In this document: positions 8,049 to 17,350 of the stretch, piece after piece | Numbering within the stretch: the stretch's first letter is position 1 | How the letters are laid out: each line of letters opens with the position of its first letter | Assembly: GCF_001886815.1 (NCBI RefSeq) | Contig: NZ_CP018099.1 | Span: 2,726,501 to 2,790,500, forward strand | From: Caldithrix abyssi DSM 13497 | GTDB taxonomy: Bacteria; Calditrichota; Calditrichia; Calditrichales; Calditrichaceae | DNA: 64,000 nucleotides | Reading direction: 5' to 3' | Made by a program: the position numbers and the translations under genes | Notes under the pieces: model-generated | The model's input: only the letters and a program-made list of their open reading frames with translations | What the model was told of the DNA's origin: nothing | The model's database searches: none

Positions 8049-9023
8049 GTGGAAAAAAAGTTTAAATTCAACAAAGTATTTGGTCTTAGTATTTTAGACA
8101 GGATGGATGAGACCTTTTACTCAATTTTAACCATCGTTCTTTTAGTTTTTTCCGCGCTAATTTTCATTAACTCGCAGGTCGATTATTCCAGATTTGAAGA
8201 AAAAACAGAGAAGCTTATCCGACATCGTTACAAAAATTTTGTGGCACAGTTGTTAATGGATGAGATTAAAACGGTTGAACCTGACGTAAAGGACATACGC
8301 ACAATCGTTGTCACTGCGCCGCTTGAAATCCCGGTTGCGCCGGAAAGAATTAAAGCCGAAATCACGGTTGAGCAGGCCGCTCAAAAAAGAGCTGAAGAAC
8401 GTAAACAAATTGCGAAAAAAATGGCCGCTACTCCTGTCATTCGCGGGATACTTAAAGAGCCGGAAGGCGCGGCGGGTGCAGCCGGAGAATTACCGGAGGT
8501 AGATGATTATTTCAATGATATTCCGATAATTGAAGAAAATCCCCTTGATATTCCCGCCACAGCTCAAACGGCCATTTCCAGAATACGAAATCAGGTCACA
8601 AACTTCGATCCCGGCGATATTGACGGGCCGCCCGATAATTTGTTCAATTATGTGGTGCGCAGGCAGGGAGCGGCGTATCTGGACGTTCCGGAACAATTGA
8701 CCAAAGAACCCGCCTGGGAAATCGGCTGGCGAGATCCGGAAGAAATCGAACGCGTTGTGCACAAATATTCGCCCATGATTGAATATTGTTTCCGGAAACA
8801 CACCAGGTACTCAGCCAACAGCCGGGGGTATATTAAGGTGGCCTTTAAAGTTTCGTACGAGGGCTATGTCATTCCCGAAAGCGTACGCATTATTAATTCC
8901 ACCATACGCAATAAGGCGCTTGAACAATGCATTAAGAATTATATTCGCCACTGGCGCGCTTTTAAGCAACTGGATGAATCCATGGGCATTGCTCAGGTGG
9001 TGCAAAAATTTGTTTTTAACTGA
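8049..9023 (+). CDS. TonB/AgmX-like envelope protein with one N-terminal membrane helix
   Basis: 324 residues from the GTG at 8049, which has GAGG five bases upstream; a TTG at 7992 in the same frame would add 19 residues but has no ribosome site. A single membrane helix (FYSILTIVLLVFSALIFI) follows a short cytoplasmic tail. The middle is Glu/Lys/Ala-rich and then proline-containing, and probably spans the periplasm. The C-terminal ~95 residues (YSPMIEYCFRKHTRY, GYIKVAFKVSYEGYV) resemble the AgmX/PglI and TonB C-terminal fold. A role in energising or scaffolding outer-membrane machinery is plausible but no ExbBD genes are adjacent. Its 3' end overlaps coaE on the other strand by 8 bases. Confidence 0.7.
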   Translation: MEKKFKFNKVFGLSILDRMDETFYSILTIVLLVFSALIFINSQVDYSRFEEKTEKLIRHRYKNFVAQLLMDEIKTVEPDVKDIRTIVVTAPLEIPVAPERIKAEITVEQAAQKRAEERKQIAKKMAATPVIRGILKEPEGAAGAAGELPEVDDYFNDIPIIEENPLDIPATAQTAISRIRNQVTNFDPGDIDGPPDNLFNYVVRRQGAAYLDVPEQLTKEPAWEIGWRDPEEIERVVHKYSPMIEYCFRKHTRYSANSRGYIKVAFKVSYEGYVIPESVRIINSTIRNKALEQCIKNYIRHWRAFKQLDESMGIAQVVQKFVFN

Positions 9024-9672
9024 TATGCTTTAATTGACGCTCTTTTTTCTCCTGCATATTCAGTAATTTTTCATACACCGCCCAGCTTTGTTTTTCCAGT
9101 TCGTCTAATGATCCGCTATTATCGATCACAAAATCGGCCCACTGTCGTTTTTCTTCCAGCGGAATCTGCTTGTTAACGCGCGCAAAAAAATCTGAGCGCG
9201 TCATCCCGTCGCGCTGTTTAACTCTTTTGTAACGCAATTCTATCGGAGCGTAAACCGTAACCACCGCGTCAAACATCTGCTCGATGCTTATTTCGTAAAT
9301 CAGAGCGGCATCTATGGCCACAATCGGATACTTACGCGAAAAACGCGCACGCTCAAGTTCTTCGATTAAATAAGCGACCATGCGCGGATGCACAATCTGA
9401 TTTAATTTTTGCGTGCTGATCTCATCTTTGAATGCCAGCGCGGCCAGCTTTTGCGTATTTAATTTCCCCTGGCGATTAAAAATCTCCTTGCCAAAGGTTT
9501 GGGCCAATATTCGTTTTACACTCCGGTCTTTCTGGATAATCTCCTTTGCTTTCTCGTCGGCGTTGATCACCCAGGCGCCCCATTTTTTGAAAAAATTTGC
9601 CACCGTTGTCTGACCGCTACCGATTCCGCCTGTAATGGCGACCAATAATGGAAACCTGTATTCTTTCTTCAT
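9016..9672 (-). CDS. coaE: Dephospho-CoA kinase with altered P-loop
   Basis: 218 residues, the usual size. CoaE phosphorylates the 3'-hydroxyl of dephospho-CoA, the last step of coenzyme A synthesis. The family signatures are present: glycine-rich loop ITGGIGSGQTT (residues 13-23), VINADEKAKEI, KLNQIVHPRM and VTVYAPIELRYKRVKQRD. The P-loop lysine expected at residue 21 is Gln (codon CAG); the rest of the loop is intact. It is the last gene of the minus-strand run from the sigma-54 regulator, 2 bases beyond the protease stop. Family assignment is secure; whether full activity is kept is open. Confidence 0.9.
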   Translation of the reverse strand: MKKEYRFPLLVAITGGIGSGQTTVANFFKKWGAWVINADEKAKEIIQKDRSVKRILAQTFGKEIFNRQGKLNTQKLAALAFKDEISTQKLNQIVHPRMVAYLIEELERARFSRKYPIVAIDAALIYEISIEQMFDAVVTVYAPIELRYKRVKQRDGMTRSDFFARVNKQIPLEEKRQWADFVIDNSGSLDELEKQSWAVYEKLLNMQEKKERQLKHIS

Positions 9673-9674
9673 AG

Positions 9675-12600
9675 CTACCTCACGATCACTAACTTTCCTG
9701 TTTTTTGATGCTTACCGTAGATGATCCGGTAAAAATACACGCCGCTGCTCGCTCTTTTTCCGGATGCATCGCGTAAATCCCAGCGAATGCCGCCATACTC
9801 ATTTACCTGCTCCAGGGTTCTAATCAGCAGGCCATGCATATTAAAAATTTGAATTTGAGCTTTTTGCGGTAATTTTGCAAATATTAATGCTTCATCCTGC
9901 GGGCGCACCGGCTGCGGATAGATGATAACACGCGACAAATCATCCTCCGGTCGGAAGAGGCTAAATTTCTGCCGTTCTGCCATCTCGACGCCCCAGCGAT
10001 TTTTCACCCCGTAAATTTCCAGATATGCCGCCTGACCAAAGCCACCGGCAGGCGCCTCTTTGGTGAGTGTTAGCTCTACCTCGCTGGCTAAGGCGTTCAA
10101 AACGGTCACCTCGCTTACAGAACCGGCGGGAAACAACTGATAATGACTCAACTGCTGAACGCTCCCCGAATCCATTGGTTGCGAAAAGGTTACGACAATC
10201 GTAGTGCGCGTCACAATGTTCAACTTTGTCACACGTGGCGCCTCGATCGGCGCCGCCAGATCAAGCGCAGACCAATCATACCGCCGGTCGATGGGCATAT
10301 CCTGCGCATTGAAGACATTTTCCACCTTCAAAGTGTCTTCTGTGAAGTCTGAATCCCGCAAATCATCAAAAATAACCAGCAATGAATGGCCCGGCGGAAT
10401 GAGCACGATGGAACTGGCTGCAATGCGAGCGGCTTCCAAAAATATGCGGGGCGGCTGGTCTGCCTTCAATTTTAAAGACTGATCAAATTGCAGAATAAAA
10501 GCCGTTTTTCCCACGCGCTGCACACTTAACAGACGGGGCGGGCGCCCAGTGCTTGCCGAATCGATGTTCGACCACTCGCTCTCCAGAGAATCAGCGACGG
10601 CAGTAACCGCATAAAAGTATGTTTCTTGCAGCGTCAGGTTTTGATCTAAGAAGACGTTTTGCGAAACATGCCGGTAAAATTGGAGACTTTGGGCGCTGAG
10701 ACCGCGGTAAAGATTAAAGCCATTGTAATTCTGGCCCTGCCATTCGATCTTAATACGCGCGCTGTCTAGCGGCGAAGCGTTTAAGCCAAAGGGCACGCTC
10801 AGCGCCTCCCCTTCCCCTTTAAAAAATCCGACGATCTTTTCGCCCGTATTAAAATAACATTCGAAATTTTGACTGGAGGGCGATTCACCAGCCACAATGG
10901 CGTTGGAACGACAGCTTTCGGTTTGCCAGACGACGGCCCATCGTCCTTCTATTTTTTCCAGAACAAAAAACGAGGGGGAAAGAGCAAGAAAAAGATATTG
11001 TCGGCCGTTGTATTCCGAAAAGCGCATGCCGGCGTCAAAGGTTTTTTTGAGAGAATAGGGATAAAAATGGATGATCTGGCTGGATTTCAATTCCCTCCAG
11101 CGCGCATCATAAGTAAAAATTTCCAGCGACCAGTAAAGCTGGGCCAGCTCGGATTCGAATCGCCTGCCCTCTTCTGTGTGACTGAGAACAAACAGAGCGT
11201 CGCCGCCGGCTTCTATTAAATCGGTGGCATCGGTCTGATACGTGTGCAACAATTGCAAAAGGTGGAACTGGTCGGCGCCCGAGCAGGAGTAAATATTGAG
11301 ATCGCCGTCATAATCGCCAAATACCAGTTCATTATTTCCATCGCCATTAAAATCGTGAACCACAACTTTTGGAGAGCCAAACCGATTTTCGCCCTTGCTG
11401 TGATTTATCAGCCTGGCAATTGGTAAAAATTGAAAATTCCCCTGATCTTCCAGCGCCACATAGGCCGAATCCCGATAACCGATGATTTCTGCCTTGCCGT
11501 TTTTGTTGCAATCGGTTAATGCGGCAGCCCAGAAACCCGAATCCTGCCAGACGATGCGAAATGTTTTGAGGCCAGAATCAAATTTCAGTAAGCGCGCCTG
11601 ACTTCCATAAGTCACCAACAACTCTTCACGGCCATCGCCATCCATGTCAAAGGCATCGCGAGGTATGGCCTTCTGGCTGAATTCGGCGATCTGTTCAAAG
11701 CCCTGCGGCGTATCTTCCCAGACTTTTAAATAACCAATGGCCCCGCTACTGGCGTATTCGCTTAAAACGATCTCTCGCTGTCCGTTTCGGTTAATATCCG
11801 TGAATTTGTGCAGAAGATAGCCAGCCGGCAGGGTGTGCTTGAGCGGCCTCCATGGATGCCACTGTCGATCGGCGAAAAAGATTTCCGGAACGTTTAGCGT
11901 GGTGTCTGCGATCAATCCGCCGTCATTCTTCACTTGAATTTTTAGCAAGTTATAATCTGCGATTTGACGGCTGGTAAACGTTAAAAAATGTTCGGAAAAG
12001 AGGTTAAGATCAACCAGACTATCCGCAGAAACGCTGCCTGAAGAATGCAAAAAAGTAACATGGGCGGTGGTTTGATCATCGGTAATAAGGTGCAATAAAC
12101 CGACAATTTCTGCCTGCTGAAAGGCGGGATCCAGTGTTAGTTTTAAAATACGCGGAGGCGTCCGATCAACATGTATTGAAGTAAGATCAAAAACCGACGT
12201 CTGATTTAATAGTTGCATTTGCAGTCGAATGGTCAGCACGGTATCCGGAATGTGATTGATGGGCAAAAGCGCCAGAGTATCGTGGTAAAAATAGCGGTAG
12301 TCCCATTTTCCCAGGGCGAACCATCGTTCTGGTTTGCTGCCAAGGCCATATTCCAGCAGCACGGACTGCAGATCCGGATGGTAAGCGCTGCCGACGATGA
12401 AAAGCGAATCTTTGACAGGCGTATTTTCTGTGGGGCTGATAATTTGCAGCGCGCCGCCATGTTGAATGAGCAGCGCCTTACCGGCGTCCAATCTTCCGGA
12501 GCCGACCTGCCATTGAGGATTGGGCAGGTTTTGTTCGGCGGAGTTTTTTAAAACGGTGCGCAGCTCTTCGTTGCTTAAATCCGGCCTGGCCGAAAGCAAC

Positions 12601-13703
12601 AGAGCGCAAACGCCGGCCGCCATCGGGGCGCTAAAAGAAGTTCCGCTCACAGTGCGGTATTTGTTACCCGGCGCGGTGCTGATGATTTCCGCTCCCGGAG
12701 CGATTAGATCGAGCCCCGGCCCAAAATTAGAAAAAGCGCTTAGATGATCTTGCCGGTCGCAACTACCGACGGCAATGGTTTCTTTAAAAGCAGCCGGATA
12801 ATAAATCTGCGGTTGTCCTTCGTTGCCTGCAGCGGCCACAAAGGTGATGCCCTTTTCCCAGAGGAAACGTAGCACATCTCTAAAAAGGGTGGACACCTTA
12901 ACATCGCCAAAGCTCATGTTGATGATTTTTGCCCCTTTGGAATAAGCATAAAGCATGGCCTGAATGACATCATCCTCTTCCAGATAGCCAGCAGCCGTTC
13001 CAGCGCGCAGATTCATGATTTTGATTTGCGGTGCAATACCGGCAATGCCTTTCAGGTTGTTGACCGTGGCGCCGATAATGCCGGCAATCTCTGTTCCGTG
13101 ACCGCCCAAAAATTCATCCATGGGATCCGGATCCGGGGTCAGGTAGTCTCCGCCGTCGGCAAAACGCGGAGCGTCGGTAAAATCCCAACCCATCACATCG
13201 TCGATCAAACCATTGCCGTCGTCATCCACGCCCGGCAAACCCTGTCGTTCAATTTCATTAATCCAGAGAACCTCCTGCAAATCCGGATGCGTGTAATCGA
13301 TGCCCGTATCGATGACGGCCAGCAATACATCGGGGGCCCCGCGCGTTACCTGCCAGGCTTGTTCAATGTTAATTTGTTCAAGATACCATTGTTCGGCAGA
13401 CAGGCTGTCGTTGGTCAGGGGGAATATTTTAAAGCGACGCACCGGTTCAAACGTTTCGATCCAATTTTCCTCTTGCAGCTCATGCAATTTCTGCGAATCG
13501 GCTTCCACCACAAGCCAGCGATCAACGAGCGGCAGCGGCTTAGAATAGGTTTGAAAGGTTTTGTAAGAAATACCGGCTGGTTTGAGCAAATTATTGCGCT
13601 TTAATTGCTCCTGCCCTGTTGCAGTTAATTTAGCAAAATAGACGTCTGCGGCGGAAAGCGAATGCAGATAGAAAAAAAAGAAGATTAAAAATATCGGCTT
13701 CAT
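9675..13703 (-). CDS. Secreted S8 (subtilisin-like) protease with repeat region and T9SS/FlgD-type tail
   Basis: 1,342 residues. A signal peptide (IFLIFFFFYLHSLSAADVYF) is followed by a propeptide and the S8 catalytic domain with D132 (AVIDTGIDYTHPDL), H202 (GGHGTEIAGI), oxyanion N294 (AAAGNEG) and S356 (SGTSFSAPMAAG). The middle has FG-GAP/VCBS-like calcium-loop repeats (DINRNGQREI, DMDGDGREEL, DCNKNGKAEI, DFNGDGNNEL). A fibronectin III-like stretch (KIEWQGQNYNGFNLYRG) follows. The last ~90 residues, with IIYPQPVRP, IQIFNMHGLLIRTL and SSGVYFYRI, are the type-A sorting/FlgD Ig-like tail of proteins exported by type IX secretion. Its ATG overlaps the TPR stop as TAATG. Likely extracellular or surface-bound. 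Confidence 0.93.
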   Translation of the reverse strand: MKPIFLIFFFFYLHSLSAADVYFAKLTATGQEQLKRNNLLKPAGISYKTFQTYSKPLPLVDRWLVVEADSQKLHELQEENWIETFEPVRRFKIFPLTNDSLSAEQWYLEQINIEQAWQVTRGAPDVLLAVIDTGIDYTHPDLQEVLWINEIERQGLPGVDDDGNGLIDDVMGWDFTDAPRFADGGDYLTPDPDPMDEFLGGHGTEIAGIIGATVNNLKGIAGIAPQIKIMNLRAGTAAGYLEEDDVIQAMLYAYSKGAKIINMSFGDVKVSTLFRDVLRFLWEKGITFVAAAGNEGQPQIYYPAAFKETIAVGSCDRQDHLSAFSNFGPGLDLIAPGAEIISTAPGNKYRTVSGTSFSAPMAAGVCALLLSARPDLSNEELRTVLKNSAEQNLPNPQWQVGSGRLDAGKALLIQHGGALQIISPTENTPVKDSLFIVGSAYHPDLQSVLLEYGLGSKPERWFALGKWDYRYFYHDTLALLPINHIPDTVLTIRLQMQLLNQTSVFDLTSIHVDRTPPRILKLTLDPAFQQAEIVGLLHLITDDQTTAHVTFLHSSGSVSADSLVDLNLFSEHFLTFTSRQIADYNLLKIQVKNDGGLIADTTLNVPEIFFADRQWHPWRPLKHTLPAGYLLHKFTDINRNGQREIVLSEYASSGAIGYLKVWEDTPQGFEQIAEFSQKAIPRDAFDMDGDGREELLVTYGSQARLLKFDSGLKTFRIVWQDSGFWAAALTDCNKNGKAEIIGYRDSAYVALEDQGNFQFLPIARLINHSKGENRFGSPKVVVHDFNGDGNNELVFGDYDGDLNIYSCSGADQFHLLQLLHTYQTDATDLIEAGGDALFVLSHTEEGRRFESELAQLYWSLEIFTYDARWRELKSSQIIHFYPYSLKKTFDAGMRFSEYNGRQYLFLALSPSFFVLEKIEGRWAVVWQTESCRSNAIVAGESPSSQNFECYFNTGEKIVGFFKGEGEALSVPFGLNASPLDSARIKIEWQGQNYNGFNLYRGLSAQSLQFYRHVSQNVFLDQNLTLQETYFYAVTAVADSLESEWSNIDSASTGRPPRLLSVQRVGKTAFILQFDQSLKLKADQPPRIFLEAARIAASSIVLIPPGHSLLVIFDDLRDSDFTEDTLKVENVFNAQDMPIDRRYDWSALDLAAPIEAPRVTKLNIVTRTTIVVTFSQPMDSGSVQQLSHYQLFPAGSVSEVTVLNALASEVELTLTKEAPAGGFGQAAYLEIYGVKNRWGVEMAERQKFSLFRPEDDLSRVIIYPQPVRPQDEALIFAKLPQKAQIQIFNMHGLLIRTLEQVNEYGGIRWDLRDASGKRASSGVYFYRIIYGKHQKTGKLVIVR

Positions 13704-15199
13704 TATTTTTTTGCCATAACCAGCTTTTTCAGAAATTCAATTTTTTTCTGGATACGCGGATTATCCGGCTCCTTTTTAGCCAGCGCGGTAAACACTTTTA
13801 ACGCGTCTTCAAATTTGTGTTGAGCGATCAAAATTTCACCGAATGTGGGCGTTAACAGGCTGGGATTGGAAAGGATGTCGTCGATATCCACATTATCGCT
13901 TTCGGCCTGCGATTCTAATTGCGCAATCTGTTTTTTACGCGCTTTGGTTTCGTCCCGCCGTTTTTCGCCCTCTTCCAGGCGCTTTAAAAGTTCGTTCATT
14001 TCCTGGCCAGACTCTTTACTCTCCTGCCGATCGTCATCCGCAGGCTGCTCTACCTCTGCTTCAGGCGCTTGCATTTCTTCTTGCGCTTCGGGTTCAACCA
14101 GATTATTCTCGATTTCCTCAAACTCGGCTGCCCCGATGCGTTCCAGGTCTTCTTCCAGCGTATTGAAATCGCCCAGAGGTTTTGCCTCTTCATCGTCTTC
14201 CTCTTCAGATACCGGTTCATCGCTTTTTCGATGATCGGAAAAAATCAGGATCGTATCCAGTTCACTGGCAATCTGATCTTCCATTTCCATTTCGTCCTGC
14301 TGCTCTTCTTTTTCTACTTCACTTTTTTCCTGCCGGCTTTCTTCGTCGTTGGTTTCGTCCGGTTTGAACAAATCGGACATAAACTGCGTGAACTCTTCCC
14401 GTTCGTCCCCTCTTCTTTTCGGCGCTTCTTCGGGCTGCACGTCGGGTTCGGCCTCTTCCTTTTCTTCCACCATTTCTTCTTCGGCTTCGTTTTCGCCCAA
14501 TCCCGGGCTTACAGCCGCCAGTTCTTCCGGAAAGGAATCGGACTCTTCTTCATTTATGCCCGACTCTGCTTCAAAAAAGGACTCATCAATTTTTTCGATT
14601 TCCTCCTCTGCGCTGGCCGGTTCCAGTTCAAACAGTTCATTTTCACCGACCTGCCGGGAATGTTCATCAATTTCTTCCAGAATCTGATTGCGTTCGTCTT
14701 CGTCGGTGGGACGCGAATCATCCAGAATCTCTTCCAGATCAAACATCGCTCCATCGTGCTGGCTACTATCCTCGTTCTCTTCATCAAACACCAGTGGACT
14801 GTAGAGCCTGGCAAGCAGGCCTTCGCTCTCTAAAAAATCGTGTAACTCTTCATCGTAAGGATCAAAAAGATAAGCTTTTAAAAGAGTAATCTCCCCGGCT
14901 TCACGTTCGCGCATTTTATAGTACAGATAGGCCAGGCCTTTTAAAGCCTTGGTGTGGTTTGGTTGCAATTTTAGCGCCTGCTGGTAGGCATTAACTGCGT
15001 CATCATTCATATTTTTTAGCTGATAGCAACGCGCCAGCTGAATATAGCCTTCAGCGTAAAAAGGAAAGCGTTTTACTCCTTCTTCGCAAAGCTCTAACGC
15101 CTCATCAATTTCATCCTCTTCAATCAGCAAATCCACTTTATGGGCAAATAAAATGGATTCGCTTCCAACGCTAAGAATGTAATCGGTTGGACTGATCAT
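13703..15199 (-). CDS. TPR protein with long acidic linker
   Basis: About 498 residues from the ATG at 15199, which has AGAGAGG seven bases upstream; an ATG at 15226 overlapping the previous stop would add nine residues. The first ~125 residues form TPR helices (AEGYIQLARCYQLKN, AVNAYQQALKLQPNHTKALK), and a further TPR-like pair lies at the C-terminus (FEDALKVFTALAKKEPDNPR). Between them lie nearly 300 residues dominated by Glu, Asp, Gln and Ser, probably disordered. No signal peptide or catalytic motif is seen. It sits between the lipoprotein and secreted-protease genes and may be an assembly or scaffold factor; function unknown. Confidence 0.8.
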   Translation of the reverse strand: MISPTDYILSVGSESILFAHKVDLLIEEDEIDEALELCEEGVKRFPFYAEGYIQLARCYQLKNMNDDAVNAYQQALKLQPNHTKALKGLAYLYYKMREREAGEITLLKAYLFDPYDEELHDFLESEGLLARLYSPLVFDEENEDSSQHDGAMFDLEEILDDSRPTDEDERNQILEEIDEHSRQVGENELFELEPASAEEEIEKIDESFFEAESGINEEESDSFPEELAAVSPGLGENEAEEEMVEEKEEAEPDVQPEEAPKRRGDEREEFTQFMSDLFKPDETNDEESRQEKSEVEKEEQQDEMEMEDQIASELDTILIFSDHRKSDEPVSEEEDDEEAKPLGDFNTLEEDLERIGAAEFEEIENNLVEPEAQEEMQAPEAEVEQPADDDRQESKESGQEMNELLKRLEEGEKRRDETKARKKQIAQLESQAESDNVDIDDILSNPSLLTPTFGEILIAQHKFEDALKVFTALAKKEPDNPRIQKKIEFLKKLVMAKK

Positions 15200-15219
15200 T
15201 ACATCCCTCTCTCTAATTT

Positions 15220-15744
15220 TTACCATGCCCCCAGGGTGGCGTTTAAAATATCTTCGGCAATTAACTGTAAAGCGTCATTGATCGCCTGCTCACGTTCTTC
15301 CAGGCCAGCCGTAGCATCCAGGGGGCTATATTGTTGAAACGTTTTATTGAATAAAACTTTGGAGGTTTTCACATCTTCGCACTTTACTTTTATGCTAACG
15401 ATCAATTTGTCTTCGGCCACTTCTTCGCCTTCTCGCACCACGGCCGGCTGCAAACGGATGGGGAGAATGACGCCGCTTAAAATCAAATCCGCTTTACTTT
15501 CATCCACGACTTTTAGGGTATTATCTTTAATGAATTCTGTGGTCAACAATTGATTTAACGTTTCCGGAACGCCGGGGTCCGGAGTTTGATTATCAAACAA
15601 CGGAATGGCAATGCTCTCAATATAGGAAGGCAGCGAGCCTTTAAACGAATAATAGCCGCAACTCGATACAAAAAATACGGCTAATATAATGAATAGGCCG
15701 AAGCCCAGCGATCTTTTAAACATCATTGTTTTTTCGCTTACCAT
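15220..15744 (-). CDS. lptE: LptE-like LPS-assembly lipoprotein
   Basis: Lipoprotein with hydrophobic signal and lipobox (GFGLFIILAVFFVSSC), followed by GYYSFKGSLPSYIESIAIPL and LFDNQT, the hallmark of LptE-type proteins in FCB bacteria. LptE plugs and helps assemble the outer-membrane LPS translocon LptD. The open frame extends to 15894, but its first 50 codons encode a cysteine-rich, unlikely N-terminus; ATGs at 15744, 15726 and 15723 each give a sensible lipoprotein signal, and 15744 has a purine-rich GAAGAGAGGA just before it. The C-terminus (INDALQLIAEDILNATLGAW) fits the family. Start uncertain, family likely. Confidence 0.78.
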   Translation of the reverse strand: MVSEKTMMFKRSLGFGLFIILAVFFVSSCGYYSFKGSLPSYIESIAIPLFDNQTPDPGVPETLNQLLTTEFIKDNTLKVVDESKADLILSGVILPIRLQPAVVREGEEVAEDKLIVSIKVKCEDVKTSKVLFNKTFQQYSPLDATAGLEEREQAINDALQLIAEDILNATLGAW

Positions 15745-15880
15745 TCCTCTCTTCAGATGATGCGAGCCCGATTTCTGGGCGCTCATAAATTTTTCTCCGC
15801 TATCTTCCTTATTTAGTATTCCACAACGCGCTGCTTCACCGCAGCAACATTCAACAAATTTTTTAATGCCTGTCATGGCT

Positions 15881-17041
15881 TTATGATAAACCATATTCGT
15901 GTAACTTACGATAAAGCGTACGCTCGCTTATTTGCAAGGCTTTGGCCGTTTTCCGGCGGTTTCCATTGAAACGTTTAAGCGTCTCTTTAATCAATTCTCT
16001 TTCCATGGCAGAGATGGACGTGGGTTTAATTTCCTGAGAATTTTCAGCAGAAGGCGTCTCTTCCTGAGTATGGGGCATTTGATGCTTCATCCAATCCATC
16101 TGAGTCTGGATTAATTTCCCGATCATCTGTTTTAATTCAGTTATGTCCAGCTTTAAGGAGATTAATGTGCGATAAATTAGCTCGCGTTCTGCCTGATCCG
16201 GCGTTTTGTTCAATGGTACCGGTAAATTATCGGTGGTTGCATAGCGGTGATCAAGATTCAGAACCTGACGCACATAAGAAGAATGAATTATTTCACCTCG
16301 ATTTAAGGTGATGGCCGTTTCTACAAAATTTTTTAATTCCCGAATATTCCCCGGCCAGTCATACTCTTTTAAAGCTTCAAGGGCTTCCGGCGAAAATCCC
16401 TTAAAAAAGATTTGATTTTTCTTTACGTATTCATCGGCAAATTTTTTGACCAGAACCGGAATATCCTCTTTCCTTTTACGCAGGGGCGGAATAAAGATGG
16501 TGATGGCTTTCAGGCGGAAATAAAGGTCTCGCCGAAATTCATTGTTGGCCACCGCCTGCTCAAGATTTTTATTGGAAGCGGCAATGACGCGCACATCGAC
16601 TTTAATGGGCGTGGTGCCGCCCACACGCATAATTTCCGAAGTCTCCAGGACACGTAAGAGTTTGACCTGGGTATTGAGCGGCATTTCACCGATTTCATCC
16701 AGAAAGATGGTTCCGCCGTCGGCTGCTTCAAAATAACCTTTTCGTTGAGCAATGGCGCCGGTAAACGATCCCTTTTCGTGACCGAAGAGTTCGGACTCCA
16801 GAATACCTTCTGGAATCGCCCCGCAGTTTACAGAAACGAGCGGTTTATTCCTGCGTTTGCTCAATTGATGGATGGCGTTGGCAACTACCTCTTTGCCGGT
16901 TCCGCTTTCGCCCTGAATTAAAACAGAAAGATCGGTGGGCGCAATCATGCGAATCGTTTGTAAAATCTCCTGAACCGGCTGACTAACTCCGTAAAACCCC
17001 AGTTTTTCTTTGAGTTCTTCTAAATATGTGCTTTCTTCCAT
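15881..17041 (-). CDS. Sigma-54-dependent transcriptional activator without receiver domain
   Basis: 386 residues. The AAA+ domain starts almost at the N-terminus with Walker A GESGTGKE (about 44-51), the sigma-54-contacting loop GSFTGA (91-96), Walker B GGTIFLDEIGE and the arginine-finger region. The C-terminus carries a Fis-type helix-turn-helix (ETLKRFNGNRRKTAKALQIS and RTLYRKLHEYGL). There is no N-terminal phosphoreceiver, GAF or PAS domain, so control must come from expression, a partner protein or the linker. It is the first gene of the lptE-TPR-protease-coaE run, suggesting sigma-54 control linked to envelope functions (inference). Confidence 0.92.
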   Translation of the reverse strand: MEESTYLEELKEKLGFYGVSQPVQEILQTIRMIAPTDLSVLIQGESGTGKEVVANAIHQLSKRRNKPLVSVNCGAIPEGILESELFGHEKGSFTGAIAQRKGYFEAADGGTIFLDEIGEMPLNTQVKLLRVLETSEIMRVGGTTPIKVDVRVIAASNKNLEQAVANNEFRRDLYFRLKAITIFIPPLRKRKEDIPVLVKKFADEYVKKNQIFFKGFSPEALEALKEYDWPGNIRELKNFVETAITLNRGEIIHSSYVRQVLNLDHRYATTDNLPVPLNKTPDQAERELIYRTLISLKLDITELKQMIGKLIQTQMDWMKHQMPHTQEETPSAENSQEIKPTSISAMERELIKETLKRFNGNRRKTAKALQISERTLYRKLHEYGLS

Positions 17042-17350
17042 TTTATGCTTTTGCTTTCAGTTTGAAAGAATACCAGAATGAATCACCTTTTTACTAATGT
17101 TTAAGTTATATGAATTTATAAAATTAGATTAAATAAAGCAATCTCCAATTAAACAATAATTTTTTTGCGTTGATCTACTTGCGACACGCTCATTCGCCAA
17201 TCATCAATCATCAATCATCAATCGTCAATCATCCCCCCACCATCCTGCGAATAATACCTCATCCTTTATCCTTGCCGAGGCATCCCCCTCTGGCGAGATA
17301 ATCCACAATTCGTAATTCGTAATTTTTAATTCGTAATTCGTAATTGATAC
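17042..17350. other. Spacer with two heptameric microsatellites
   Basis: Holds a tandem run of CAATCAT-type heptamers (about 17198-17232) and a run of AATTCGT-type heptamers (about 17307-17345), both with period seven. No gene or terminator is apparent. Either may be slippage-prone. Confidence 0.65.

Noticed and set aside
14069-14833. Long open frame antisense to the TPR gene
   Set aside because: It is the complement of the Glu/Asp-rich linker, giving a Phe/Leu/Ser-rich low-complexity product; no ribosome site.
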